Source: Erwinia persicina (GTDB lineage Bacteria > Pseudomonadota > Gammaproteobacteria > Enterobacterales > Enterobacteriaceae). Taken from it: a stretch of DNA of 64,000 nt. The DNA lies in contig NZ_JACYMO010000002.1 in the NCBI RefSeq assembly GCF_014838825.1, positions 248,001 to 312,000 on the forward strand, read 5' to 3'. Made by a program: the position numbers and the translations under genes. The notes beneath the pieces are model-generated. The model was not told the DNA's origin. It worked only from the letters and a program-made list of their open reading frames with translations, and made no database searches. Shown here piece after piece: positions 9,280 to 18,275 of the stretch. Each line of letters starts with the position of its first letter. The stretch's first letter is position 1.

Positions 9280-9297
9280 AACCCTGTCAGGGTTTTT
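9280..9297 (+). terminator. Probable terminator after artJ
   Basis: AACCC (9280-9284) and GGGTT (9290-9294) form a short stem followed by five T residues. It lies 66 bases after artJ and before the convergent rlmC stop. Confidence 0.5.
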
Positions 9298-9344
9298 CAT
9301 CTGCGGTAATGAAAATTTTTCTGGTCGCACTGCCCCTAAGCCGT

Positions 9345-10472
9345 TTACACCCGCTGTAACAGCGTCAGCACCTCGTAATGCGCGGTGTGTGGAAACATAT
9401 CGAACATCTGCACCCTGACAATACGGTAAGCCGGCAGACGGCCTATATCCGTAGCCATCGTCTCTGCGTTGCAGCTGGAGTAAAGTATCCACGGCGGCGC
9501 CATCTTATCCAGATAGTCACACAGCTCCGCCCCCATTCCCCGACGCGGAGGATTGACCAGCACCAGACCGGGCACGCTGCCCTCTCCGGTGGCAAAAGCG
9601 GTCGAGTCCAGCGCCGCAAAGCTGACTTTTTCCAGTCCCATCTGCGCGGCAGAACGCCGGGCACAGGCGATCGCCTCCTGACTTATCTCAATGCCGGTTA
9701 GCGTCATTTCAGGCGTGGCACAGTGCAGGCCAAAACCACCGACGCCGCAGAACAGATCCCACATCGTACTCACCTGCAGTGCGCCGACCCACTCACGGGC
9801 CGTCGCGTACAGCGCAGCAGCCACTTCCGGGTTGGTCTGGAAGAAGCTCTTGGGCAGGATCGACAACGGAACATCGTTGAGCTGCTCGGCCAGCACCTGG
9901 TTTTCAGTCAGCGGGATCTCCTCCTCCCCCTCAAGGATAGCCATAGCCACAGGCTGTATATTGGCAGAGATCGCCACCAGCTGCGGCAGCGCACGCTGCA
10001 GTTCAGGCAGCGCAGCGCGCAGCTGTGCCAGCTTAGCGGTCGATCGCAGTACAAAGCGCAACATCAGCTGGCCGGTATGATGACTTTCCGTTAGCAGGAT
10101 AAATTTCAGTTCACCGCGCCGGCGCGCCACGTTGTAAGGCGTTAATCCGGCGCGGGCAATAAACGGACGCAGTTCAGCAAATACGCTGGCAAAGCTGTCG
10201 GGATAAAGCGGGCAGTCGGCCAGATCCACTGGCGTACCATCGCGGTGCAGCATACCCAGCAGCGGACGTTCCACGCTGCCGCTGACCACCATTTTGGCTT
10301 TATTGCGAAATTTTTGCTGCGCCGACACCGCCGGAGGCAGCCACTGCCCGACCGGATGGGCTTGCAGAAGCTGCTGCAGGTGGGACTGTTTTTGGGCAAG
10401 TTGCCGGGGATAAGGCGTCTCCAGCCACTGGCAGGAGCGGCAGCGGCCGGCGTCGTAAAGCGCGCAATACAT
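9345..10472 (-). CDS. rlmC: 23S rRNA (uracil-747-C5)-methyltransferase RlmC
   Basis: RlmC (formerly RumB) methylates U747 of 23S rRNA using S-adenosylmethionine. The product is 375 residues, the E. coli length. The [4Fe-4S] ligands are visible as Cys3, Cys11, Cys14 and Cys87. The methyltransferase half has '[16 protein letters not shown]' for cofactor binding, '[10 protein letters not shown]', and the nucleophile region '[10 protein letters not shown]'. I chose the ATG at 10472 ('[11 protein letters not shown]'), which matches the conserved N-terminus; the frame stays open for 70 more codons upstream, but that part is cysteine-rich noise. It converges on artJ. Confidence 0.94.
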   Translation of the reverse strand: MYCALYDAGRCRSCQWLETPYPRQLAQKQSHLQQLLQAHPVGQWLPPAVSAQQKFRNKAKMVVSGSVERPLLGMLHRDGTPVDLADCPLYPDSFASVFAELRPFIARAGLTPYNVARRRGELKFILLTESHHTGQLMLRFVLRSTAKLAQLRAALPELQRALPQLVAISANIQPVAMAILEGEEEIPLTENQVLAEQLNDVPLSILPKSFFQTNPEVAAALYATAREWVGALQVSTMWDLFCGVGGFGLHCATPEMTLTGIEISQEAIACARRSAAQMGLEKVSFAALDSTAFATGEGSVPGLVLVNPPRRGMGAELCDYLDKMAPPWILYSSCNAETMATDIGRLPAYRIVRVQMFDMFPHTAHYEVLTLLQRV

Positions 10473-10527
10473 GATGAAAGCCTGATAAGGGAAGCGAAAT
10501 GCAGGAAGACAGTATAGCAGCGAGGGG

Positions 10528-11124
10528 TTACCGATAAAACTGCCGGCTGCTCTGCGGCACGAACAGCAGCAGCAGGATAAGCATATCAGGAAGTTTCTGC
10601 CCCAGCAGAGACTGAATGACCTGGCGGCCACTGTCCCGATTGATACTGAATATCTCCGGATAGATCCAGCCCATCGACGCAATAAACATATAAACTACCA
10701 CCACCAGCTGCGCCAGCAAAAATCCCCAGCGTCCCCAGCTACGCCCGCGCATCAGCGCTATCGCACAGCGCAGTTCAATAAAAAAAATCAGCTGGCTGGC
10801 AATAAAAATCAGCGTGGAATCCCAGGCCTGTGCGCTGCGGTGAATAAAATTCATCAGTTCCAGAAATCCCAGCTCGTTGAATAGCAGCATCACGCCCAGA
10901 CAGCGGGTGGCAATAATGGCAATACCGGCAATCCACACCGGGACCGGGACAGGCCCCGCATCGCGCAACAGGATCTTATCCTCTCTCAACAGTGCTGACT
11001 TTTTTCTCTCCCGCTTTGCCGGAGGTATGCCCTGAAGGCGAACAGCTGACCCGTTTTGGTGTTTTACAATTGCGCTCACCAGAATATTCCCACTAGAAAG
11101 AGAAAAAGTGTCTTTTAAATTCAC
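10528..11124 (-). CDS. ybjO: YbjO family inner-membrane protein
   Basis: A predicted inner-membrane protein of unknown function, resembling E. coli YbjO (about 162 residues). Four hydrophobic segments lie near 63-83, 104-124, 132-151 and 178-190. Family landmarks are 'FIHRSAQAW' and the conserved C-terminus '[15 protein letters not shown]'. As drawn it has 198 residues from a GTG at 11124, which gives a longer N-terminus than E. coli. A GTG or TTG 15-45 codons downstream could be the true start, so the first 50 residues are uncertain. It lies just upstream of rlmC on the same strand, as in E. coli. Confidence 0.8.
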   Translation of the reverse strand: MNLKDTFSLSSGNILVSAIVKHQNGSAVRLQGIPPAKRERKKSALLREDKILLRDAGPVPVPVWIAGIAIIATRCLGVMLLFNELGFLELMNFIHRSAQAWDSTLIFIASQLIFFIELRCAIALMRGRSWGRWGFLLAQLVVVVYMFIASMGWIYPEIFSINRDSGRQVIQSLLGQKLPDMLILLLLFVPQSSRQFYR

Positions 11125-11757
11125 TGTGCCAATAAATAATAGCCTGATAACGGGATGACGTTCGCCAGATTAACCGACGACACGACTTGTTATCTTAAAG
11201 ATTAATTTCTTTAATACATCCTGGCATGATATCTGCCGTACTCATCCGGCATATCACTGTTTATCGGCAGTCACCCCCCTTATTTTTAGCCTGGGTAACA
11301 GAATAATTCCACTGCCGGGAGCGAAAAGCACCCGCAGGCTATTTTGCCTGATTGTTGATAGCCGTGAGGAAGTTAATCGCTGTGCCTGCAAATAAAATTA
11401 GCGCATCCGCTGAAGAGCACGCAACCGGCTCATCGGCCTGCCGCTAAGGGTTGTCAGCCAGATGTATTTTTCCGGTGAGGGTTTGCACAATAGCGCTAAG
11501 CAGCCTGACGCCTGTCGCAAAATAAATCTCAGCTTAGGATGATGAATAATCCCTTCCCGGGTGTTGCGGCGGCGCTGCGTAAAGATTCCCTCTTTTTAAT
11601 GGGATCCCGGTACAGTTAAGGCAATACCTGCCTGGCGTCTCTGACGTAGCGACGACATAATGGCCGCTGCGGATATTGCCCCGCATGATGAATGCCTCAG
11701 TGGCGATGTGAGTAATGAGAGTCATTGCGTAACACAAGCTGAACGGAGTGAAATAAC
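11125..11757. other. 633-base intergenic stretch
   Basis: Between ybjO and the M20 hydrolase gene I see no well-supported gene apart from the doubtful 50-codon frame reported separately at 11534-11686. The stretch presumably carries the divergent promoters of ybjO and the hydrolase. No clear operator palindrome, small-RNA pattern or riboswitch was recognised. Confidence 0.6.
11534..11686 (-). CDS. Doubtful small protein with a single CxxC, zinc-ribbon-like
   Basis: A 50-codon frame starting at an ATG behind a GAGG site encodes a peptide whose middle ('ETPGRYCLNCTGIPLKRG') resembles the first half of small zinc-ribbon proteins (GRY-C-x2-C-G, then a basic stretch and 'PP'). The second cysteine pair expected after 'PP' is absent, replaced by 'QHPG'. 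It could be a decayed gene, a real one-knuckle protein or coincidence. The neighbouring M20 gene is divergent. Confidence 0.25.
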   Translation of the reverse strand: MRGNIRSGHYVVATSETPGRYCLNCTGIPLKRGNLYAAPPQHPGRDYSSS

Positions 11758-12861
11758 GTGTCAAAAGTATTAGAACATTACCACTACCTTCATGAGATCC
11801 CGGAGCTGGGTTTCCAGGAGTTTAAAACCTCGGCCTACATCAGCCAGCAGCTCAGGGCCGCCGGATACGTCGTACAGGATAATTTTAATGCCACTACCGG
11901 TATCGTGGCGGTACTGGACAGCGGTGTGCCGGGACCGACCCTGGCATTACGCGCGGATATGGATGCACTGGGGCATATCATTGACGGCGTCCCCTGCGCA
12001 CGCCACACCTGCGGCCACGATGGTCACTCCTCCGTTGTCCTGACGGCCGCACAGGAGCTGATGGCCGAACAGGCCATTAAAAAAGGCCGTCTCAAACTGA
12101 TTTTCCAGCCGGCCGAAGAACTGGGTACCGGTGCACTGGCGATGATTGCCGGCGGCGCGATCGATGATGTGGATATGATCCTCGGTTTCCACGTGCGTCC
12201 GGCGCAGGAGTGTGCCGTTGGCACGGCGATCCCAGCCGTTTACTATTCGGCCTGCGTCACCGTTGAGGCGATTATTCGCGGCCAGACTGCGCACGGTGCC
12301 CGCCCGCATCTCGGCGTCAACGCCCTGGATGCCGGGGTCAGTGCGGTACAGGCGGTCAACGCCATCCATATGGCAGCGGACAGCATGTGGAGCGTCAAAG
12401 CGACACGCTTCCTCTGCGATGCGGGCGTGACCAATTCCATCCCGGATGAAGCGCGGGTGGTGTTCGATCTGCGGACGGCAAAAAATGAGGATATGCTGGT
12501 GCTGCAGGACCGCGTCCGACGTGCCATCGAGCACAGCGTGGCGGCCTATGGTGCGCAGGCAGAAGTGCAGGTTCTTAAGGCGATGCCTGCAGCAGAAATT
12601 GATGACGAGATGAGCGCGCTGATTGCCGGGGCGATTGTTGACGTGCTGGGTAAGGAGGCACTGATGGCTCCCCGTGCCACGCCGGGCAGTGAAGATTTCT
12701 TCCACTATCCGGTCGAGCGCCCCTCGGTAAAAGCGGGATTCTGGGGGCTGGGCACCGGATTACTTCCCGGCCTGCATCATCCGGATATGCACTTTGATCT
12801 GAATTCACTGCCGGTGGGGATAAACATTTTTAAAGCCTGCGTCAAGAAGGTGCTGGGGTAG
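11758..12861 (+). CDS. M20-family amidohydrolase (N-acyl amino acid / aminoacyl hydrolase type)
   Basis: A cytoplasmic di-metal amidohydrolase of the M20D group (HipO, AbgA/B, amidohydrolase-like), cleaving N-acyl or peptide-like amide bonds; the substrate is not determined. The 367 residues show the metal-site motifs 'LRADMDAL', 'HTCGHDGHS', 'QPAEELGTGA' and a late 'HHPDMHFD', and the central dimerisation domain starting near 'AHGARPH'. No signal peptide. The start is a GTG at 11758 behind GGAG. E. coli has no gene here, so this is an accessory insertion between ybjO and the pot operon. It converges on potI. Confidence 0.8.
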   Translation: MSKVLEHYHYLHEIPELGFQEFKTSAYISQQLRAAGYVVQDNFNATTGIVAVLDSGVPGPTLALRADMDALGHIIDGVPCARHTCGHDGHSSVVLTAAQELMAEQAIKKGRLKLIFQPAEELGTGALAMIAGGAIDDVDMILGFHVRPAQECAVGTAIPAVYYSACVTVEAIIRGQTAHGARPHLGVNALDAGVSAVQAVNAIHMAADSMWSVKATRFLCDAGVTNSIPDEARVVFDLRTAKNEDMLVLQDRVRRAIEHSVAAYGAQAEVQVLKAMPAAEIDDEMSALIAGAIVDVLGKEALMAPRATPGSEDFFHYPVERPSVKAGFWGLGTGLLPGLHHPDMHFDLNSLPVGINIFKACVKKVLG

Positions 12862-12891
12862 TCCCTCCTCCCGCACCCCCTGGCTGAGGGG

Positions 12892-12923
12892 AAAAACAGG
12901 CTGACCAGAACAAAAGGTCAGCC
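12892..12923 (-). terminator. Terminator of the potFGHI operon
   Basis: Read on the minus strand, GGCTGACC (12923-12916) pairs perfectly with GGTCAGCC (12906-12899) and is followed by TGTTTTT. It lies about 105 bases beyond the potI stop. Confidence 0.7.
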
Positions 12924-13029
12924 ATCACAGCGTCCCCGCAGGGTGCAACCTTTTGTGTAGGCCGTCCCCTGCAGAGAAGATGCACAGCACGGGGTGCAGT
13001 CCTTTATCGCGCTCCGCTTACTGCCGCCA

Positions 13030-13875
13030 TTAATGCCCGCTGCGCGCCCGCTGAATATCCTTCAGCCGCTGCTTCTCATTCCCCGCCATCAGCCGCCAGG
13101 CAATAAACCCGACAATCCCGACCACCAGCAGGATCAGCGTTGCCAGCGCGTTGATCTCCGGATTTATCCCACGGCGAACAGTGGCAAAAATCTGCATCGG
13201 TAAGGTATTAGCCCCCGGCCCGGTCACAAAGTTGGAGATCACCAGGTCATCCAGCGACAGGGTAAAGGCCAGCAGCCAGCCGGTGACAATCGCCGGAGCG
13301 ATCATCGGGACGGTGATGACAAAGAACACCTTCAGCGGCGTGGCCCCTAAATCCATCGCGGCTTCTTCGATGGAGCGATCCAGCTCGCGGAGGCGAGAAT
13401 TGATCACCACCGCAACGTAGGCAGTACAGAAAGTCACATGTGCCAGCCAGATGGTCAGCATTCCACGCTCTGCAGGCCAGCCAAAGGCATTGCTCATCGC
13501 CACAAACAGCAGCAGTAGTGACAGCCCGGTGATCACATCCGGCATCACCAGCGGCGCGGTGAGGATAAAGGCAAAACCGGTGGAGCCCTTAAAGCGCCCG
13601 AAGCGCACAATCACCATGGCCGCAATCGTTCCCAGGATCACCGCCGCCGTGGCCGACAACCCGGCCAGAGAGAGACTGAGGGTGACGGCGCGGATCATCG
13701 CATCATCATTAAACAGCACGTGATACCAGTGCAGGGAGAAGCTCTCCCACGCCGCCAGTTGAGATGAGTTAAAGGAGTACACCACCAGCAGCAGCATCGG
13801 CGCGTAAAGAAACACAAAACAGACCACGAGAATGGCCGTACGCCATTTTGAGCGAATAACCGGTAACTGACTCAC
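13030..13875 (-). CDS. potI: Putrescine ABC transporter permease PotI
   Basis: Inner-membrane permease subunit of the putrescine importer PotFGHI, pairing with PotH. It has 281 residues and six membrane segments, with the EAA loop 'EEAAMDLGATPLKVFFVITVPMI' in the second half and the characteristic 'LSLDDLVISNFVTGPG' stretch after it. The start is a GTG at 13875 overlapping the potH stop by four bases (GTGA), indicating coupled translation. It is last in the operon, followed by a terminator. Confidence 0.95.
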   Translation of the reverse strand: MSQLPVIRSKWRTAILVVCFVFLYAPMLLLVVYSFNSSQLAAWESFSLHWYHVLFNDDAMIRAVTLSLSLAGLSATAAVILGTIAAMVIVRFGRFKGSTGFAFILTAPLVMPDVITGLSLLLLFVAMSNAFGWPAERGMLTIWLAHVTFCTAYVAVVINSRLRELDRSIEEAAMDLGATPLKVFFVITVPMIAPAIVTGWLLAFTLSLDDLVISNFVTGPGANTLPMQIFATVRRGINPEINALATLILLVVGIVGFIAWRLMAGNEKQRLKDIQRARSGH

Positions 13876-14834
13876 GCTTTTTCCCCCATCTCTTTGTTCT
13901 GATGTTTATGGAACCAGATAATGGGCAGGATCAGGATCAGCAGAATAATCACCGCCAGCGCCGAAGCCACCGGCCAGTCGTGGTTATTAAAGAACTCCAT
14001 CCACACCACGCGCCCGATCATAATACTGTCAGGGCCGCCCAGCAGTTCAGGGATCACGTACTCCCCCACCGCCGGAATAAACACCAGCATCGATCCGGCA
14101 ATAATCCCGCCTTTGGTCAGTGGCACAATGACACTCCAGAAGGTTTTTAGCGGGCGGGCACCCAGATCGAGCGACGCTTCCACCAGTGAGTAATCAATCC
14201 GCGTCAGGGCGGTGTAGATCGGCAGCACCATAAACGGCAGATAGCAGTACACAATCCCGATATAAACGGCAAGGTCGGTGTAAAGAATGGTGAGTGGGTG
14301 ATCGGTGATCCCCGTCCACATCAGAAACCGGTTCAGTAAGCCGTTATTATTGAGGATGCCCATCCAGGCGTACACCCGCACCAGGAACGAGGTCCACGAG
14401 GGCAGGATCACCAGCAACAGAAGAATATTGCGCGTTGAGGGCGATGCATGCGCTACGGCCCAGGCCAGCGGATAACCAATCAGCAGGCAGACAATGGTGG
14501 CAATCCCGGCCACCTTCAGCGAGTGCAGATAGGCGAGGATATACAGCGGATCGTCGGTCAGCGTCAGGTAATTGCCGAAGTTCAGCGCCATGGTCAGCTG
14601 GCCGTCGGCCCAACTTAACAGGTCGGTATACGGCGGGCTGGCACGGGCGATATCAGCAAAGCTGATCTTCAGAACAATCAGAAACGGCAGTAGAAACAGC
14701 AGTGCCAGCCAGAGGTAAGGCAGGCCGATGATCAGCTTACGTCCGTGTGCCGTTTGCAGGCGCGTCAGCAGCCCTTTAAAGCCGGTTTGCTGGCCGCTAG
14801 GCGGTTTGGTCTTACGTTCAGAATATGGGTTCAT
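13872..14834 (-). CDS. potH: Putrescine ABC transporter permease PotH
   Basis: Inner-membrane permease subunit of the putrescine importer. The product has 320 residues, with a basic cytoplasmic N-terminus of about 35 residues before the first membrane segment ('LPYLWLALLFLLPFLIVL'). The EAA loop is 'VEASLDLGARPLKTFWSVIVPLT'. The ATG lies three bases after the potG stop, so the ribosome site is inside potG. Gene order potF-potG-potH-potI is as in E. coli. Confidence 0.95.
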   Translation of the reverse strand: MNPYSERKTKPPSGQQTGFKGLLTRLQTAHGRKLIIGLPYLWLALLFLLPFLIVLKISFADIARASPPYTDLLSWADGQLTMALNFGNYLTLTDDPLYILAYLHSLKVAGIATIVCLLIGYPLAWAVAHASPSTRNILLLLVILPSWTSFLVRVYAWMGILNNNGLLNRFLMWTGITDHPLTILYTDLAVYIGIVYCYLPFMVLPIYTALTRIDYSLVEASLDLGARPLKTFWSVIVPLTKGGIIAGSMLVFIPAVGEYVIPELLGGPDSIMIGRVVWMEFFNNHDWPVASALAVIILLILILPIIWFHKHQNKEMGEKA

Positions 14835-14837
14835 GAT

Positions 14838-15977
14838 TTACACCGTTAAGACCACACAGCTATCGGCATCCCAGCAGAGACGCACTTCGTCACCCCAGGT
14901 CGGGGTATCCTTACGAAAGCGATAGGCATTTTGCAACTGGGCGCTGATCATCTGTCCGCTGCGCAGGCGAACGTGATAAATCGACAGGTCACCGAGGTAG
15001 GCGATATGCACGACTTCCCCGACGGCAAAGTTACAGCCATCCGCCGGAACGGCTTCGCACAGCATGACTTTTTCCGGACGCAGCGCTACGGAAACGGGTA
15101 CGCCGTCGACCACCGAGACATCCGAGGCGACTTTCAGCGGATGGATCAGCCCCGGGCAGTCAATAATCAGACCATCGTCCTGACGGTCACGCAGCAGGCC
15201 TTCGAACAGATTAACCGACCCGATGAATTCAGCGCTGAAGCGCGTGGTCGGGTGCTCATAAATCTCTTCCGGCTCGCCCATCTGCACGAATTTGCCCCGG
15301 TTCATGATCGCAATACGGCCTGCCATCGTCATCGCTTCTTCCTGATCGTGGGTCACCATGACGCAGGTCGCCCCGACGCGCTCAAGGATATCCACCACTT
15401 CATGCTGCATCCGGTCACGCAGTTTTTTGTCCAGCGCCCCCATCGGTTCGTCGAGCAGCAGCAGCTTCGGGCGTTTGGCCAGGCTGCGGGCCAGCGCCAC
15501 GCGCTGACGCTGACCGCCGGAAAGCTGGTGCGGTTTGCGTCTGGCATATTCCTGCATATGAACCAGAGCAAGCATTTCCGCCACGCGTTCAGCAATCACC
15601 TCTTTGGCTAAGCGATCCTGCTTCAGACCGAACGCAATGTTCTGCTCTACCGTCATATGGGGAAACAGCGCGTAGGACTGGAACATCATATTGATCGGAC
15701 GCTGATAGGGCGGCACATGGGAGAGATCCAGACCATCCAGCACAATCTGCCCCTGGCTAGGGGACTCGAAGCCAGCCAGCATGCGCAGCAGCGTTGACTT
15801 ACCGCAGCCAGACGGGCCAAGCAGGGCAAAGATCTCGCCTTTATAAATGGTGAGGTTCACATCATCCACCGCGTGCTGACCGTCAAAAGATTTGGTCAGG
15901 TTGCGGATTTCCAGCAGCGGCGTTAACGCCTTATCTGCTTTGCCTTCAGGACGGGGGATTGCGTCGTTCACGACCAT
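14838..15977 (-). CDS. potG: Putrescine ABC transporter ATP-binding protein PotG
   Basis: ATPase of the putrescine importer, 379 residues as drawn (377 in E. coli). The nucleotide-binding domain has Walker A 'GPSGCGKST', signature 'LSGGQRQR' and Walker B 'LLLDEP', and is followed by a C-terminal TOBE-type regulatory domain from about residue 255. Two starts are possible: the ATG at 15977 or the GTG two codons later, which would match the E. coli N-terminus 'MNDAIPRP'. A CGGAG site lies four or ten bases away respectively, so I cannot separate them. Confidence 0.95.
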   Translation of the reverse strand: MVVNDAIPRPEGKADKALTPLLEIRNLTKSFDGQHAVDDVNLTIYKGEIFALLGPSGCGKSTLLRMLAGFESPSQGQIVLDGLDLSHVPPYQRPINMMFQSYALFPHMTVEQNIAFGLKQDRLAKEVIAERVAEMLALVHMQEYARRKPHQLSGGQRQRVALARSLAKRPKLLLLDEPMGALDKKLRDRMQHEVVDILERVGATCVMVTHDQEEAMTMAGRIAIMNRGKFVQMGEPEEIYEHPTTRFSAEFIGSVNLFEGLLRDRQDDGLIIDCPGLIHPLKVASDVSVVDGVPVSVALRPEKVMLCEAVPADGCNFAVGEVVHIAYLGDLSIYHVRLRSGQMISAQLQNAYRFRKDTPTWGDEVRLCWDADSCVVLTV

Positions 15978-16033
15978 GATACTCCGGCGCTAAAAGGGGG
16001 GGAACGGTGCGGTGCCCCACCCCTAAAAATGAC

Positions 16034-16061
16034 AAAACAGAGGCCGGTTACCGCGCCTCTG
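16034..16061 (-). terminator. Hairpin with T tract between potF and potG
   Basis: On the minus strand CAGAGGC (16061-16055) pairs with GCCTCTG (16045-16039), followed by TTTT. It sits about 30 bases after the potF stop inside the operon. It looks like a partial terminator or 3'-protecting hairpin that would keep the binding protein more abundant than the membrane components. Confidence 0.6.
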
Positions 16062-16090
16062 CTGCTTAACAAATGTAAAACGAGGGTGCG

Positions 16091-17197
16091 TTACTTACCG
16101 CTTTTAACTTTAGTCCATGCACGCGTACGCACACGGTCAAGTTTTGGCTCCTGCACCTTCAGGGTAAACAGTTTTGCCATGGTGTCTGGTGTCGGATAGA
16201 TCCCCGGGTTGTCACGGATGGCCGGGTCGACAAACGGCAGAGACGCTTTTACGCCACTGGCGTAAAACACCGTATTGGAGATCTGGGCCATCACTTTTGG
16301 CTCCATCAGATAGTTAATAAACTGATAGGCCTCATCGACGTTTTTCGCATCTTTAGGAATCGCCAGCATATCGAAGAACGCCAGCGCCCCCTGTTTGGGA
16401 ATGCTGTAGGCAATATTCACGCCGTTCTTAGCTTCGACTGCACGATTTTTTGCCTGCAGGATATCCCCGGCCCAGCCAATGGCCACGCAGGTGTTTCCGT
16501 TCGCCAGATCGTTGATGTACTGAGAGGAGTGGAAGTAGCGAATGCTGGGGCGCAGTTTCAACAGCAGGTCAGTCGCGGCGGTATAATCTTTCGGATCGCT
16601 ACTGTTAGGATCTTTGCCCAGATAGTTCAGCACGGTGGCAAAGATTTCTTCCGGTGCATCCAGGAAGGATACGCCACAGCTTTTCAGCTTTTCCAGGTTT
16701 TCCGGCTTCAGTACCAGATCCCAGCTGTCAACAGGGGCATCTTTGCCCAGCGCCGCTTTCACTTTTTCAACGTTGTAACCGATGCCCGTGGTGGCCCACA
16801 GGTATGGAATGGCGTACTTATTACCCGGATCGTGCTGCTCGAGCTTTTTCATCAGCTCCGGGTCAAGGTTTTTGTAGTTTGGCAGCTTGCTTCTGTCCAG
16901 CGGCTGGAACACGCCTGACTGGAGCTGGCGTGCCAGAAAGCTGGAGGAAGGCACCACGACATCGTAGCCGGTATTACCCGCCATCATTTTGCCTTCCAGC
17001 ACTTCGTTGGAGTCGAAGACGTCATACACCACTTTAATACCGGTTTGCTTTTCAAAATCCGCGACGGTATTCGGCGCAATATAATCAGACCAGTTATAAA
17101 CGTGCAGCGTCTTATCTGCAGCCAGTGAACCCGCAGAGACCGCCATCAGCGCACCCGCGACCACAGCTGACAACCATTTTTTACGTTGGTTGAACAT
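16091..17197 (-). CDS. potF: Putrescine-binding periplasmic protein PotF
   Basis: PotF captures putrescine in the periplasm for PotGHI. The product has 368 residues with a signal peptide ending near 'SAGSLAAD' (about residue 27). The mature N-terminus 'LHVYNWSDYI' (31-40) carries residues of the polyamine site, and 'YVVP/YAIPYLWATTGIGYN'-type family stretches follow. An AGGAGGA ribosome site precedes the ATG. It is the first gene of the operon; the promoter should lie in the 450 bases upstream. Confidence 0.95.
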   Translation of the reverse strand: MFNQRKKWLSAVVAGALMAVSAGSLAADKTLHVYNWSDYIAPNTVADFEKQTGIKVVYDVFDSNEVLEGKMMAGNTGYDVVVPSSSFLARQLQSGVFQPLDRSKLPNYKNLDPELMKKLEQHDPGNKYAIPYLWATTGIGYNVEKVKAALGKDAPVDSWDLVLKPENLEKLKSCGVSFLDAPEEIFATVLNYLGKDPNSSDPKDYTAATDLLLKLRPSIRYFHSSQYINDLANGNTCVAIGWAGDILQAKNRAVEAKNGVNIAYSIPKQGALAFFDMLAIPKDAKNVDEAYQFINYLMEPKVMAQISNTVFYASGVKASLPFVDPAIRDNPGIYPTPDTMAKLFTLKVQEPKLDRVRTRAWTKVKSGK

Positions 17198-17456
17198 TTT
17201 CCATCCTCCTGAACAGAGATAAACTAATGCCGGGCAGGCGAACCGGTGAACACCTGCCTGTTAATACAGGTTAGTACCTTCAAAGAAGCAGAGTGAATCA
17301 ATATTCATTCTGTTGTTAATACTAAAAACCTATATATCTGGGGACGTTGCACGCATGATGCAGCCACGCAAGAATAGCCGCACTATCAGGTCCAGGCCAG
17401 CCCTCAGGGTAAAAAACGCCTTTTATCGATTTTTTATGCACGTTTCCTCTCTGTGA

Positions 17457-17474
17457 TATGCCATTCATGGCATA
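17457..17474. promoter_or_regulatory. Perfect 7+4+7 inverted repeat upstream of potF
   Basis: TATGCCA-TTCA-TGGCATA is a perfect palindrome about 260 bases before potF, with a further isolated TGGCAT some 20 bases downstream of it. The arms would suit a helix-turn-helix dimer operator, but the regulator is unknown. It has no T tract and is not a terminator. Confidence 0.35.
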
Positions 17475-17599
17475 AACAGCGACTAATATCTGGCATTAAA
17501 GGGCAAAATGCAGAATAAAACATCGTTCACACGGAGTAAGAAAGGCTGCTAAAAACTGCGGTTGAGGCGAAGAATGTGCTGGAAAGCGCTGACAGGATC

Positions 17600-17626
17600 A
17601 AAACAGGCGGAGTATGTCTCCGCCTG
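17600..17626 (-). terminator. Terminator of ybjN
   Basis: On the minus strand CAGGCGGAG (17626-17618) pairs with CTCCGCCTG (17612-17604), closing a five-base loop, and TTTT follows. It lies about 29 bases past the ybjN stop. Confidence 0.75.
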
Positions 17627-17654
17627 ATGGGTAAACTGAAGGTCAAAGATGGGA

Positions 17655-18134
17655 TTAATGCAGGACGGAATGCCCATCGGCAATGGGGGTACGATCGTCA
17701 TCTTCACCGGGCATCAGCAGATGATTGGCAAAGGCTTCCATCACAATCATGGAGATCTGCTCTTCGCTCTGCTTCATAAAGTGAACAAACTGGCCGTAGG
17801 TCAGTCCGGCGGTCACCGTGACCGACTGGCAGACAATCAGCTTCGGCAGATTATCATCCTGAATGTCGAGAAACGCCTTCACCGTCAGAGAACTGGCGTT
17901 GATCTGCGACAGGTCTGCCAGCAGCGGGATCAGCGCCGTGGGTTTCACCTCGGCCAGCGCAGAAAACAGGATCACGTTGTCCACCAGATCAAGCTTGGCG
18001 TCAAACACCCCGTCAAAATTCTGCATATGCGGCAGATGAAGGGCCTGGCATGAATCACACTCAAACCAGGTAATGCTTTGCTGATCCAGCCAACGTCGCA
18101 ATACGTCGAGATCCGGAACGACGAGTGAATCCAT
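17655..18134 (-). CDS. ybjN: YbjN family protein
   Basis: A cytoplasmic protein of the YbjN family, linked in E. coli to motility, biofilm and stress phenotypes; its biochemical role is not settled. The product is 159 residues (158 in E. coli), closely matching in 'FECDSCQALHLPHMQNFDGVFDAK' segments and in 'QDDNLPKL'. The start is the ATG at 18134 ('MDSLVVPDLD'), which aligns with the E. coli start; an in-frame upstream ATG would add seven residues. In E. coli it follows rimK; here a YceI-like gene separates them. Confidence 0.93.
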   Translation of the reverse strand: MDSLVVPDLDVLRRWLDQQSITWFECDSCQALHLPHMQNFDGVFDAKLDLVDNVILFSALAEVKPTALIPLLADLSQINASSLTVKAFLDIQDDNLPKLIVCQSVTVTAGLTYGQFVHFMKQSEEQISMIVMEAFANHLLMPGEDDDRTPIADGHSVLH

Positions 18135-18275
18135 ATTCTTTATCTCTTGCCGCAATAAAATTGCGACCTAGCTTACGTAAAAACGCTGCTAAAAACCATA
18201 AATACGACAGAAATATGACGCCAGGCGCTGCCTTTTAAAGATTAACCCAGGGATAGCATCGCCGGCCGCAGGGTT

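Larger units (their letters stand above)
17198..17654. other. 457-base stretch between ybjN and potF
   Basis: No gene seen. It holds the presumed potF promoter, an 18-base perfect inverted repeat at 17457-17474 and the ybjN terminator at 17600-17626. Confidence 0.6.

Noticed and set aside
9345-10682. Longer rlmC reading frame of 445 codons
   Set aside because: The first 70 codons are cysteine-rich and unlike the family; the iron-sulfur N-terminus '[11 protein letters not shown]' begins at 10472.
11125-11757. Riboswitch or leader element before the M20 hydrolase gene
   Set aside because: I looked for the conserved cores of the thiamine, glycine, manganese and molybdenum-cofactor riboswitches and saw none.
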